Shown piece by piece: positions 32,891 through 44,585 of a stretch of DNA of 64,000 nt. Each line of letters opens with the position of its first letter. Position 1 is the first letter of the stretch. The translations under genes and the position numbers were made by a program. The stretch is taken from NCBI GenBank assembly GCA_963978545.1, contig OZ021722.1, positions 11,933,401 through 11,997,400 of the forward strand, given 5' to 3'. The DNA comes from Linyphia triangularis. Lineage: Eukaryota; Arthropoda; Arachnida; Araneae; Linyphiidae. The notes below the pieces were generated by a model, which had not been told where the DNA came from, did not search any database, and saw only the letters and a list, made by a program, of their open reading frames with translations.

Positions 32891-34746
32891 AATAGCGCCT
32901 ACAGGGTTAGTTTGACGGAACTCGAACAGATAAAGGTTTTGTTCAAACTTTTATCGCTAAGAAATGAAGAGTTTAATTTCCTAATGAAATATTGATCAAT
33001 AGTTGTGCATTCATTTTCTGTTCAAATGAATAATTTTAAATCTCTTCTGCGTAGAACACAACTCCTTTTTTCTTTAACTATAAATTCTAACGTATTTTTT
33101 TTTCCCTATCCTTACACCCACCTGACAGCACCCATCACTGTGTTCCCATACGTTAAAGGTAACCCGAAATCGAAAGTCCTAAGAAACAGTCGTTTTAGAG
33201 ATTGGTATTGGAAGAGATAAACATAAAAGCCACTATTGCAACAGCAAATAGCGGCTTTTTTGTTGTTTACAGTGATATTTTACACTTTGAAATATCTATA
33301 TTGGAAGTATCAGCAGTAGACAGTCATGATGCAGTTCTTTTCAGTTAAGGGGATTGTTTACTTTAAATTTGAGTTTCTCAGTTCTATATTTTGATATACT
33401 TTTTCTCTGGAACTGTTACAGCTACAAACAAAATTCAAACTCTGACACATTCAGTAATTACTGTTACTTACTCTAAGATGGGTTTTTAGAAATATTTACC
33501 CAACGAAAAAAAAAATTATTTTTTAAATAATAAGGGGGGGGGGGGGGCAAGTATTAAAAATAAGCCCATGTAAAAGTAATGTACAATATTTGATTTATTA
33601 CTGGAAAAAGTTTCATTTCAATATTTTATAGTATCTTACAAAAGGGTACATTAGAAATCCAAAAATTGGCATTGTATCCTATTGGTATAATTCCGGGTTA
33701 CCTAAAGTCCGTAGAAGAAAAGTAGAGGTGGTGCAATAATATACTTCTGCAATATTAAAACTTCCACTCTGTGTTAAATATCATTTTCTTGAAATGAATA
33801 TTGAAAAATTCCATTGATCCCAAAAAAATGTAGTTTTCTACAAATATTTTATTCAAACCAATTTTAATGGGAATATAAAAAGCCAACTTTTAAACACTGA
33901 AGTTTTTAATTCATCATGTACAGTAGTTTTTTGTTTTGGCATAAGAACACTATTATGTTAATTATTTTTGATTCGTTAAATACTTTATAATAAACAAAAT
34001 GACAAGACCCTAATAGATGGTGTGATGTTACAAGTTCAAAAGAATCCCATTTGAACGTTTTTCTCTTGTTATTCTTAAGTTGGCGAACGTCAGCGAGCAG
34101 GAGTTGTACCATCTAGTCTGTATACATTATTCACGACTGCATTTGAATCTCGCAGTTTGTAATCCTGAAGGATATCATCTTCTGAACCACTTCATTTATG
34201 GCAAATCTCTTACACCGATACCTTAAACGAAACAGCAACATCTTTCCTTGAAGATACTTTGTTCCACCAACTCCTTCCTTCCATCCATAATCCTTAAATC
34301 CTTACCTGCCGGTGAAAAGCAAATGACTAACCGTCGAACAAGACATCTTTATCGAAACTAAATAAAGAAAGGGATTCCAAAGGCGAATTGCACGAGTCGA
34401 GTTTAGTTGTAGGAGCAGGAGAGGGGAAATCCTTCCTCTCTGGAAGAGATAAACACAAAGTGATGTGGCTAGATTGAATTGTCCCTTTTCCTTCCGATTG
34501 ATTGATTGCTTTAGGTAGACCCTCCCTTCGAGACCAATAAAATCGTCTGACAATCCGAATGCTTGTGTTTGGGCACTGTCTCCAGGGTACATACCTGATA
34601 GTGTTATGAGATTGAGTCGATTAAATGCTTGTGGTTCAGTGTTATTGAAGTATTGGAATTGTGCCCTGCTGAAATGGTAAGCGTGGTAACTTGATTAATT
34701 GTTGTTTATTTAAGTTGGGGGATGTTGATCAAGAAACGTATATATT

Positions 34747-34749
<3 letters not shown>
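32891..34749. other. AT-rich non-coding DNA
   Basis: No gene recognised. Contains a small hairpin near 33226-33260 (AAAAGCC-ACTATT / AATAGCGGCTTTT) and a G run near 33534-33547. A minus-strand string CACCGGCAG|GTAAGG occurs near 34305, with only a modest pyrimidine tract. Confidence 0.45.

Positions 34750-34801
<52 letters not shown>
34750..34801. repeat. T(52) homopolymer
   Basis: The longest mononucleotide run in the window. The exact length is unreliable in any sequencing technology. Confidence 0.9.
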
Positions 34802-34804
<3 letters not shown>

Positions 34805-35297
34805 TAACATAGCTAATGTTTCATAAGATTCCCGAAATTAATAAGTTATATGATGTAGTATGTTATATACGATAAATGACCAATCGATACTTTTCTGTTG
34901 TAGCCATGCTACTTGGCGATAATTTTTCAGTTGGCGAAAAATTCTGTTGGTTTTCTAGATGGTTCTATTGTTTCGTTTCTCTGATTGAATTAAACATCTT
35001 GCTACCACTTCAGAAACAAGTGCCAAGATAACTCATTCGGGTTTAGAAATGTGTTCAAAATTCCCTTTCAAAGATGAAAAGAACACTGACTAGCTTTGGG
35101 ATCTTTATTTATGCAGCGACAAATTAAAGTTATAAGAAACTTTGTAAGTTCACGCTGACATCATATTTTGAAATGATTATGAGAATATAGATTGCTCTAT
35201 TCCATACAGAGTTTATTCTTTCACAATCAATATCTGCAAAAAGTATTCGAAGTGTTTCCTTCAAAAACGATACGATTTTCCAATGGAAACCCCGTTC
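34802..35297. other. AT-rich non-coding DNA
   Basis: Nothing recognised. Confidence 0.5.
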
Positions 35298-35572
35298 ATA
35301 ATAAATACTTGAATATGTGCCCATAACGAATAATAAATACCTGCATATGTTTACATAACTAATAATAAATATCTGCATATTATCGCATGACTAATAATGA
35401 ATATCTACGTTTGCATGACTATTAATAATAAATACCTGAATAACTTTCGCATAGCGAATAATAAATACCTGCATATGTTCGCATGACTAATAATAAATAC
35501 CTGCATAAGTTCCCATAACGAATAATAAATACATGCATATGTTTCGCATAACGAGTTAGAAATACCTGAATG
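35298..35572 (+). repeat. Minisatellite MS3 (~33-bp unit)
   Basis: Eight or so imperfect units of ATAATAAATACCTGCATATG followed by TT(C/G)(G/C)CATRAC. The GTTCCCATAAC half-unit recalls the core of MS1 at 2.7-3.8 kb. Minus-strand frames here are periodic. Confidence 0.85.
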
Positions 35573-35799
35573 CTCTTCTTCTCTGTAGTCCCATCAGATT
35601 TTTCTTCATTCAAAAGGTCAAAAAGGCTCGCCCAACTAAATAATTTCAAACCATTTCCTTTCAGGATGACGAAGTTGTGCACTTCAAAAAATACTTTCTT
35701 TTAACGAATACGATTGTCGAAGCAATTAATCAGGCGACACTCCAACAAATCTGTTATCTCAACACATGTGCTAAGTGATGGATCGACAGCCCGTCGACC

Positions 35800-35965
35800 C
35801 TTCACACCTGAATCAATATTTCTTTTCTAGATGCACGTTCACCTGTTTTCTTGAGAGATAATGGACAGGAAGCCCATTAAGAACGCTCATTAGGGGGGGG
35901 GGGGATACTCTCCCTAGTCATGAGCACGGGGAAAGAATTCGGAGATGTTAACTACAGGTGAAACT
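35800..35965. promoter_or_regulatory. CACCTG/CAGGTG cluster with T-box-like site
   Basis: Three CACCTG sites occur at 35805, 35840 and 35955 (the last as CAGGTG), the first inside TTCACACCTGAA, which contains a T-box core TCACACCT. The surroundings are unique and somewhat GC-richer, with G runs near 35894-35904 and 35968-35981. Hexamers of this kind occur by chance, so this is only a candidate. Confidence 0.2.
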
Positions 35966-36852
35966 CGGGGGGGGGGGGGGAGAATCATTGGCCTTTCCTG
36001 AGAATTTTGGGATTGCTTGCTGTGTACCTCTTGGTATCGACATGATGATACCCTGCGGTATTAAAAACGAAAGATAATGTGTGTGATTGTCATCGTCGTT
36101 CTGGAGTACTGAGGACAACGCCATTTGTCTTGATGTGCACTCCCGAAGTCTGGTCTCTATTGGTAATTTTTACCAATGACTCAATTTCATTGCATATGCA
36201 GTTTCAAAGAGTTAAAAGAAAAAACGTGAACCAGAAATGCATAAAGTTTTGAAATACAAGTTCTACATCTTATTTAATTTCATCCAAATCACTAAGCCGT
36301 ATTTCGAATTCCACTACTTTTTGGGCCGAAAACTTGATGGCGACTTATTTTTTTTTTTTTATACTTATTTTGTGTGGCTTTCGTTTAGTTTGCAGATGTT
36401 TACAGAACGCATAGACTGATGTTTTAAAGAAAAGTTCGGAAGTCAGAATATTTGCTCATTTATGGTAATAATCAAAATGTTAAATTTAACACTAATTACG
36501 ATATTTTGTCATAGCGATATCGTATTCAAAAGAGTAATTAATGAATTTGCAATTTTTTTTCAACAAGTGGTGCCACGATTTTAGACTAAGACTTAAATTC
36601 TTTAATTGTAATAGGTGAAAAAGCCGCACTGTATTTTCCATTCATAATTCGTTATTCTTGTTCTATTTACAACACAATATTGCAAATGTTCGGAATTAGC
36701 CATATTGCGGCCAATATTTGGAGCAATTTGACAGACTTTATTTTAACGTTTTCTTTATGCCATTCTAGCATGAATAATATTAGTACCGTCCGAAGAACAA
36801 TCTTTATCCATAACATCCCCTCTTAAGTCTTTTATTTGATTACTTTTAAAAT
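35966..36852. other. AT-rich non-coding DNA
   Basis: Nothing recognised. Confidence 0.5.
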
Positions 36853-36862
36853 AATCCTAGTA

Positions 36863-37168
36863 CAATAGAGCATCGATTGTCAAAATACCGTAAAGTTGAA
36901 GCATCGGTTAACCGGAACTGTTTTTATCAGCAAAATCAAAAATTTTGACATATTTTTAAACTTCATTTAAGTATTACTTTATGCATAATTATTTCTTAGA
37001 CATGCGATACAAAATATATACCGCTTTAGTTTAATATCACTGCTTCTTTGTTTCATATTGCTCCCATGATACTGTTGCATTTTTTTCCATAAATGATCGG
37101 TTATCTGAAAAATCAGTTATCCGAACATCTCCAGTCCCCAATTGTTTCGGATAATCGCCGCTCTACTG
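36863..37168. mobile_element. pogo/Tigger-like MITE, copy 1
   Basis: A 306-bp element bounded by TA (36861-36862, 37169-37170). Ends CAATAGAGCATCGATTGTC and, inverted, CAGTAGAGCGGCGATTATC. CAGTAGA...CGATTATC termini with TA duplication are typical of pogo/Tigger elements in arthropods. Internal GGTTATC/ATCCGA words are also characteristic. No transposase. Confidence 0.75.
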
Positions 37169-37226
37169 TACCTATTACAGTAGAACGCCTCAATCATACG
37201 GAACTGACCAAAGTCAAATCCTAGTA

Positions 37227-37532
37227 CAATAGAGCATCGATTGTCAAAATACCGTAAAGTTGAAGCATCGGTTAACCGGAACTGTTTTTATCAGCAAAAT
37301 CAAAAATTTTGACATATTTTTAAACTTCATTTAAGTATTACTTTATGCATAATTATTTCTTAGACATGCGATACAAAATATATACCGCTTTAGTTTAATA
37401 TCACTGCTTCTTTGTTTCATATTGCTCCCATGATACTGTTGCATTTTTTTCCATAAATGATCGGTTATCTGAAAAATCAGTTATCCGAACATCTCCAGTC
37501 CCCAATTGTTTCGGATAATCGCCGCTCTACTG
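37227..37532. mobile_element. pogo/Tigger-like MITE, copy 2
   Basis: Same element carried in the second tandem unit. It arose by segmental duplication, not by separate insertion, since its flanks are duplicated too. Confidence 0.75.
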
Positions 37533-37582
37533 TACCTATTACAGTAGAACGCCTCAATCATACGGAACTGACCAAAGTCAAA

Positions 37583-38789
37583 TCTTCAGTAAATCTACTT
37601 CCGTCTCTAGTCCTAGTTGTTACTACATCATTTTGTTTCCTTTCATGCATTTCTCTCGCATTTCGTTACCGTGAAACTTTTTTCGCGCCACTTTCAATTC
37701 GCTGACTGAAAACATTAACCATTTCTCCAGCAGGTTTGGCTCCAAACAACTCTATAACCAACTAACAACGCTGGGCGAAAAACTAGCCCCCTCTTTGTCT
37801 TCTCTTTCCAAATACTTGAGCATTTTTGAATATGCCCTTTGGGCGCGTATAAATATAGTAAAATGGAGCCATGGTTCGTGCCGCGCCAAATGTTATTCCT
37901 ACGGCGGGTCTACGTGATTATGTGCTGCTCAAACAAAACCATCATCTTTTGGGAATCCAGTTCTCCGCGGGACTAGTCCTATTTTTCTCAGTAGTTTATT
38001 CCTCGGCATACCTTGAGGTTATATATATATGAAAGCGAACGGGGTATAAAACATTCAACTGCGTTTCATATCTTCCTTCCCTTTTCAACAATTTCGTCTG
38101 CATCATTCTTTTCTCCACCTTGGAAACGTTTCTTTTCCACTTTCGACTTTTTCGTTCAGAGAAATACTGGGATATCCCTATTGTACGTTTTTTTGGCCGT
38201 ACTGTTTGTATACCCAGAGACTTTTAACTTAAGGTTAAAAGATGGGTCACTGTATTGCTTGTAGGTTTCTTTTTTGGTTATGATTGTGTTGTAACTTGCG
38301 TTTCTGGGCGCAGATGTCCCCGGTTCGTTTTCTTGTTGTGGCACTCTGTTATTTTAAATTAATATGTGGAGGATGACCAGCGTTTCAAAGGATTAAGATG
38401 CAGCTTTAAATTAAGAGGCCCCGCGTTTCAGATTGTTAAAAGAAATTCCAAATGGTCGATTCCAAATTTATGTTTTGGATATTATCCTAGGCCTCTGTTA
38501 TGCTGGCCACCATGCTCATAATTGTCGCGTTTCTCCGACATTTCTGTGATTTACTTCAGATACTCATTATAGTTTCAACAATTGCCTCAAATTAATGCAT
38601 AAAAATAACCAAAGAAATATTAATTTTCTTTTGTTATTCCGTTTTATTCAGCAAAATGAAAAAGAAAAATTTACTGTTTCCCCACGATATATATTGATGA
38701 TTATATAAGCAATAACGAAAACAAGATCAAGTTTTTGATGTAAGTAATTTTTTTCTATCAAAATTACTGACATATTCCACAGTCCATTT
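37583..38789. other. Non-coding DNA
   Basis: No gene recognised; frames at 37457-38344 lie on both strands. Confidence 0.45.
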
Positions 38790-38890
38790 ACTCAACTACC
38801 AAAATTCGATTAATGATTATATTGCAAATTTGGACCGGCATAAACTGAAAATCACCGGACCGATTTTATGTCCCATTACGCTCCTGACTC
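38790..38890 (-). repeat. Interspersed repeat R3, copy 1
   Basis: The minus strand matches 50985-51085: GGGACATAAAAT-GG-CCGGT, ATGCCGG-CCAAATT and ATAATCATTAAT-GAAT in the same order. Contains internal GGCC/CCGG inverted words. Class unknown; about 100 bp. Confidence 0.55.
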
Positions 38891-39712
38891 CATGTAGTTG
38901 ATGCAAAGTTATTTATTGTTAATAAATTAATAAGTTTTCCTAAAAGTTCATTTAACTTTTATTAATATTTCCCGTACTGATACGACCATTAAACTTCACC
39001 ATTTTGTCGAACAAATTTCAGGGAACCACGTGGAAGCAATAACTCAATTTGGCCAAAAAAACGCAGATACCCTGTGCTTAGCACAGCAGTAAGTACACCA
39101 TGATCAAGGCCCTAGCCTCAAGGCCTTTTACTTATTCCGAAGCAACATTTCCTCAGATATTGCGTTTGTGGGAATTATGCCATGTTCGGTATAAAAGCCT
39201 GATGACTTTTACCACTTTCCTTCTCGCTCTACCAAACCCACCGCCAGGAATCGCTTCACCTTCAAATCCATCTATTCCCTCCTAAGGTGAATCTTCACTC
39301 CTGACCATGAAAAGGTGTGCGCATTTGTGCGTGTGCGGATAAATGAAGGCAGTTCCGCTCGTTAAAAAGTAGCCCGGAGCTGTCGGGATATATCGCCATT
39401 TGCATACTACAAGCCAGCCAAACCAACCAGACGGAATGTTTTCGGTCTTATTTGGCGTGAAGATCTTTTTGGGGTTTGCTAGCCTTTTCCCTTCTGACAT
39501 TATTTAGGCTGGTTCGAAGTGCTTCTTTATCCTGGCTAGGCTTTTGTTCAGCCGGATAGTAAGGTTTAGCATTTGGGTTGTGTTTGCCAGCGACTAGGGC
39601 TTGCTTTGTTAGCGTGTACGAGAACCTGTAGCGAACTTTATAAGGCGAGCTTTATTTTTGAGTGCCCCTATTAAGATTGAGAAGTATCAACCTGCCTGTA
39701 GTAAATAACATA
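38891..39712. other. Non-coding DNA, slightly GC-richer
   Basis: Unique sequence with frames on both strands (39100-39285 +, 39282-39500 -). Neither resembles a known protein. Confidence 0.4.
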
Positions 39713-39714
39713 TA

Positions 39715-40155
39715 CAGTCCAAACTCCGTCTGCGAGAAATCGCTTAACACGAAATCCCGTTTAATGCGAAGTGAACGCAATTCCCGGTACGGTGAAGCTT
39801 AATGTTAAATTATTAGTTAAACACGAAATTGTACATAATGAAATCCCGCGTAAGACGAAAAAAAAAGAAAATTTGCTAATCTTGCAACGTTTCCTAATGC
39901 AGTGCTTTAAATGATTTCGAAGTGGTAAAATTTAAAGCAAAAATCAATAAAAGGTTTCTTTAAATAATAAGTTACTAGTAAATACATTAACTTTTTGTTC
40001 TTAATGTATATCATGTTAAACTATTGTACTGTTGTCTTGCACTGTCAATGTTCTAAAAAAACAGTGGTATTAAATACACATATAGCTAGTAGTTTAAATT
40101 TGTATTTATTAGATGAAAAGGTTATTAGACGGGTTAACTGGGTTTAACTGTACTT
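39715..40155. mobile_element. Possible pogo-like MITE
   Basis: Starts TA|CAGTCCAAACTCCGTCTGCG, followed by CGAAATCCCG/CGCGAAGTG-type words common in Tigger/pogo termini. A weakly inverted end GTTAACTGGGTTTAACTG|TA lies near 40138-40157. The two ends match imperfectly, so the right boundary is tentative. Confidence 0.4.
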
Positions 40156-41780
40156 ACTGATACTGAATTGTATATTTTGTTAAAGATTACCACCTTTTAA
40201 AGTAGTAAAATTTTATTGACTTAACTTTTAGATTACACTTGCGATAATTAAGAAATAATTGCATAATAATAGGAACTGATGGCTTTGAGTTAATGTGGCT
40301 TAAATCTGAAGTATGTTAATGCCATCTTTTAATATTAAGTCGCCTTATTCAAAATATGGATTGATACACATTCATCAAATCGCCAATCAGTGGTAGAGAT
40401 TTCAAATACCATTGTTAAAATTTCCGAATTGCACATTCCTTGAAATTGAAAGACATATTATGTAATTAAAAATAAACTATTTTACACATGTTGCTTGAAA
40501 TCGGTAAATTTTGCTTTATTGTTATATAATAAAGTTAAAAGACATATTACCAATTTATTTAAAAATTACTTTTAAGTTGATAGATCAGCGTTTGATTAGG
40601 TCTTACAATGCTGAAATTGAGAGTACTTGGTAGCCTTATGATACTGAAATCGATTATTTTTGCCTTAAAATTAATGAAGTCTCATCTAAAGTTAGAAAAG
40701 TTTAACCACATATTATTTATACTAAGGAATATTTATATTAAGACTATAATTTAAGCCAAATTTCCGTGTTATGTGAGAATTTAACTCCAAAAATATGTAC
40801 TTTGTTTTTGAAAAAGTTACAACTGAAATTTCATGTATTGAATTCTGTTATTTTTTATGCTTAAAATTTTTTCTGAATTGATGAGAAGCAAGAAATAAAA
40901 TGTGTCAAAATTTTTCACTTTAGTGTCATGAAATATGTTTTAATAAGAAAAAGTGTTGCTCCATTTCTTTTATTATTTTTATTTATTATTTATTTTTTCC
41001 TAGAAGAGATCGATGTTGTTCATTACTGTATATTTATCTAGCACTCTTTGAATATATTTTTTTTCTGGATGTCTTCTCGTCGCCAAATTGAAATCGCAAT
41101 CAACTTTAGAAGAGCTTTTTTTTTTTATCACCTAATGACATTTGATTCATAGTCCTTGTATTTGCATTGCGACGAAAAACCAAGAGTGCGAGAAAAACCT
41201 TATTGTTTAAAAGCCAAACAATCATTCGGGTATGGGTATATACCATAGAAATTCCACCGCATTGTATGACGACTCATATTGTCTTTTTTTTTTTTACCCT
41301 CTTTCAAGCACAAGCGGGAAAGAGATGAAAAATAGAAATATATTTATTCATTGATTCCGCTAATTGAAGTGCATTTGATGCTCGTCTTTAGTTCGAATCC
41401 AAGATCTATTAATTTGTATCACACAAAACTTAGAAGAGGGGGGAAGAAAAAAAATCTTTCACAAAAGGACTAACCATTCTAAGAAATATTTTTGTTTCGT
41501 CCAATATAATTACTTTTGCCCTCTCTCTCTCTCTTTCTAAACTCACACCATGTATCACGTTCCCGAATTCTTTTGACAATTTTTTTTTCTCCTCCCCCCC
41601 TTATAAATACATCTCGCATTATTTCAAAAAGCAAAAGATATGGCTAATGGGTTCGCATCATAATGACTGCCTTGATTTCATTATGACTTGCTCGTAAATT
41701 TATTTTGCCTCAATAGCGCGCAAGAAATTCAAACAAAAACCTCGTCTTTTAATTCTGATAGATTGCCCTTTGCCGCGAGA
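40156..41780. other. AT-rich non-coding DNA
   Basis: No gene recognised. A (CT)n stretch lies near 41520-41536. Confidence 0.5.
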
Positions 41781-41787
41781 ACAATTC

Positions 41788-41818
41788 CAGTAGTAGTAGC
41801 AGTAGTAGTAGCAGTAGG
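41788..41818 (+). repeat. (CAG/TAG)n trinucleotide tract
   Basis: CAGTAGTAGTAG repeated two and a half times. Confidence 0.8.
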
Positions 41819-43299
41819 GGGAAATCGAGGGTTCTGGACCTTTTTCTTTGGATGGCGCGGCGCCGGCAGAACGCACAAAAACGGGAAGGTTTTGTTTCGG
41901 AGATGGTGTTTTCTATTTTTTTTTTTTATATATGTATCTATTTATAAATATATATTGTCGTCTCCTTCTGTAAGTGCCGCTGAAAACGGATGTGATTGAA
42001 CCGGCTATCATTAATTTAAACTCTCACGTGATGACTTTGTAATAACGCGATCATCGAGGGGTGGAGGATTGTGGGTGAGTTTGGGAAGCAGCCAATTAGA
42101 ACGCTCAATTTTTACTTCGAGGTACGGTGTGGAGGGTTTGAATATCAAAGTAATCTTTTTTAAATTCCTACCATATTTCATTTTTCGTTTCAGCGTCGCC
42201 TTGTCATTCGTCTTTTTTTTTTTTTGTGATTTTTTTTTTTTTTTAATTTTTTTTTTTTTTTAGTTTGTCATTGCATTGTTTCATTACCGTTAGCTATGTA
42301 TTTTGTCGACCCAATCTGTCTCCCCTCCTCTCTCTCTCTCACCCCTCTAGCTCGTTCGTTTTCTTTTGTTCGAGATATTTCGAGAAGGGGTGGGGGGGGG
42401 AGAGTGAATTGGCAAGATGGTCCCCCCCCCCCTTTTTTTTTTTTTTTACCAGAGACAATGAAATCGTCTTGTATTCAAAGCACGACGGGAAAAGGAGAAA
42501 AATATATATACACACTCAACGCATAGATATCTATAAAAGACGAAAATAAAATTAAGAAGGAAGGGGAAAAAAAAATAAAATACCGCAATAAGAAAGAAAG
42601 TAATGATAAAAATTGAAGAAATAAGGACTTAAGAGAAAGAAAAGGAGGAAAAAAGAGCTCTAAGTGTGGGTGTGGGAGGGATGGAAGTGGATTGAAAGAC
42701 ACAGAAAAGATGAAAAATCTTTGCGTATTTCAGATTAGCATTTTTGCTGCCTTCCCTACTCCCTCACCCCGAAGCATCCTAACGATCTTTAATGAATCTT
42801 GCTTCATTTCCAAGTTTCCCCGCTGGGACGTAAAAATGTGTCATTATTAAAATGACCACGGGCATTTTTTACCCATTCATTTGTATTCCTTTTATTTTTC
42901 TCCGAGTCCTGTGACTCCAAGTCTCTCTCTCTCTCTTTTTTTTTTTATTTTCTCCCCTCGTTTCGCGTTTTTTTCCTCCTTTCCCATTTTTTGGTCTCTC
43001 CTGTTTCCGTGCTTTGGTGGTATATATATATGCCTGACTAAAATCTCTCCCGTTTTGATTTTTATTCGGAAACTTTTATTTATATATATGCGGATGTGTT
43101 TCTTCTACTTTTTATTATTTGGAACTGGATGTGGGGTAAGGGGGGGTGGGGTGCGTGAAAATATTTTAAAGTGATAGCGGACTTAGTCAATTGGAAACTT
43201 TGGTTAAGTGTTGTAACTTTAAAAATACCAATTTCTTGGGGTTTTGTTGAATTATTTTAACGGAATTACTCTAACGGACATAAATTTAATATTAAGTTG
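41819..43299. other. Pyrimidine- and G-run-rich non-coding DNA
   Basis: T, C and CT tracts dominate the plus strand (for example 42210-42262, 42325-42345, 42420-42448, 42920-42950). Open frames here are tract translations (Phe/Ser/Pro-rich). Nothing recognised. Confidence 0.5.
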
Positions 43300-43480
43300 C
43301 GCAAACCTGATGAAAATTATGTCCACCTGATGGCTGTTTAGCGCTCTAAGCTTGCATGCTAAAGGTGCTGAGTTCGAATGCTCAGTTGCGCAAACGCATG
43401 TATGTTTGTTGCGGTTCGAGATCCCTTATAAACTGTATATGCCGAAAAAATAGGTCGTTTAGCGTACAAACCAACTGATA
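43300..43480 (+). mobile_element. Possible tRNA-derived SINE, second family
   Basis: An A-box-like TGGCTGTTTAGCGCTC is followed about 40 bases later by a B-box-like GAGTTCGAATGC, then a second GGTTCGAGATCCC-type string. Diverged direct repeats of the type CAAACCTGATGAAAATTA (about 43303) and CAAACCAACTGATAAAAATTA (about 43467) may be a decayed target duplication. No second copy exists in this window to confirm a family. Confidence 0.4.
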
Positions 43481-43554
43481 AAAATTACCTTTATGTAAAA
43501 TTAGATATTTATTGTAATCTTATTATTATTTGAACCTTTTTCTTTTTATGGCGA

Positions 43555-43595
43555 TATCTCTCTCTCTCTCTCTCTCTCTCTCTCCCCCCCCCCCC
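43555..43595. repeat. (CT)n then C(11-12) tract
   Basis: About 14 CT repeats followed directly by a C run. Confidence 0.9.
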
Positions 43596-43862
43596 TTTTC
43601 TACGAAACCAAAATTGATAAAAATGATGATTCAATTTAAAGGAATTAGAAATCGTCCAAAAATTTGGTGCAGTTGTGATAGTATATAGATAAGAGAAAAT
43701 CGTAATTTAAGCATGTTGAGGAAATCTAAGTAATCTTATATCTCTCAGCAATGGATTACAATATCTATCTCTGATGAACTTCCAAAAAACTAATTCATCG
43801 AAGCAATAATAATACATGAGTGCGCTCATGACCTTATTACTTGAATCATGAGTAGTTATTAA

Positions 43863-44067
43863 CCCTTTGCACTCGATGCCTTTTTCGCGCGGAGGGACCA
43901 ACAACTCGGAGACATTTTTGGTTCAGTTGGCGTTTACGGATTTGCTTCATAGAAACTAAACACAGTCATTGGCCTTGCATCAAATTTCCGCATCAAACCT
44001 AGTGGTCCTCTCGTGTTTCGGCATCCAATCGTGTGGCGACTGAGAGGCGCCGCTCGAGTGCAAAGGA
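43863..44067. mobile_element. piggyBac-type MITE 2
   Basis: Inverted ends CCCTTTGCACTCG and CGAGTGCAAAGGA (last base mutated from G) with TTAA at the left (43859-43862) and TTAT at the right, one change from TTAA. CCCTTTGCACTCGA-type termini at TTAA are typical of piggyBac-like elements. It is GC-richer than the flanks and has no transposase frame. The termini differ from those of the MITE at 26233, so this is a second family. Confidence 0.8.
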
Positions 44068-44199
44068 TTATTTATGAATATCTATGTCAGTTTTTCGAAC
44101 ACTTCTATCATTGAAAAATAAGATGCTAACGCTTCTTTTTGTTTCTTTGTTTTATTCTAAGCATCAATTAAGTTTTTTTTTTAAGAGACAAATTCTAAT

Positions 44200-44585
44200 A
44201 GTGAATGCCACAAAACCTGGAAATCAGGGAAATGTCAGGGAGCTTTCTGATTCTGGGGAATGTCGGAGAATTTTCCTATCGTTGTTTAAGGCGCGTTTTT
44301 CCGTTCGTTCGTATTTTGGCACCATTTAACCAGAGAATTGTGATGCCAATCTTTAGAAGTTTAATGTTACGGAATAATTTAAATTTCCTTTATCCCGAAA
44401 ACTATTTTTTTTTTTTTTTTAATTGGTGTACTATCTCTTCAGCATACATGTTCTATTTGTTCTGAGTCTCTACACTTCTGGAAAAATTGGGAGAATTTGA
44501 AAAAAAAGTTTACCGCAAAATCAGGGAATTTTTTAGAAATCTATCAGGAAACATTTTTTTCCCCCTGAATTTTGTGGCCACCTTG
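44200..44585. mobile_element. TIR element, CAGGGTGGCCAC family, copy C
   Basis: Left end decayed (AGTGAATGCCAC), right end GTGGCCACCTTG. Internal landmarks: GGAAATCAGGGAAATGTCAG, a GCGCGTTTTTCCGTTCGT segment, ACTATCTCTTCAGCATACAT and AAAATCAGGGAATTTTTTAG. Frames at 44084-44465 run through it and are not coding. Confidence 0.75.

Larger units (their letters stand above)
36853..37582 (+). repeat. 364-bp exact tandem duplication
   Basis: Two head-to-tail units offset by 364 bp (36853-37216 and 37217-37580). I see no differences between them. Each contains a complete pogo-like MITE plus the first ~45 bp of a second such element (TACAGTAGAACGCCTCAATC, 37175 and 37539). The 82-codon frame at 37457-37705 starts inside the MITE and is not a gene. 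Confidence 0.92.

Noticed and set aside
37457..37705. 82-codon frame
   Set aside because: Begins inside the pogo-like MITE and its tandem copy; translation of a repeat.
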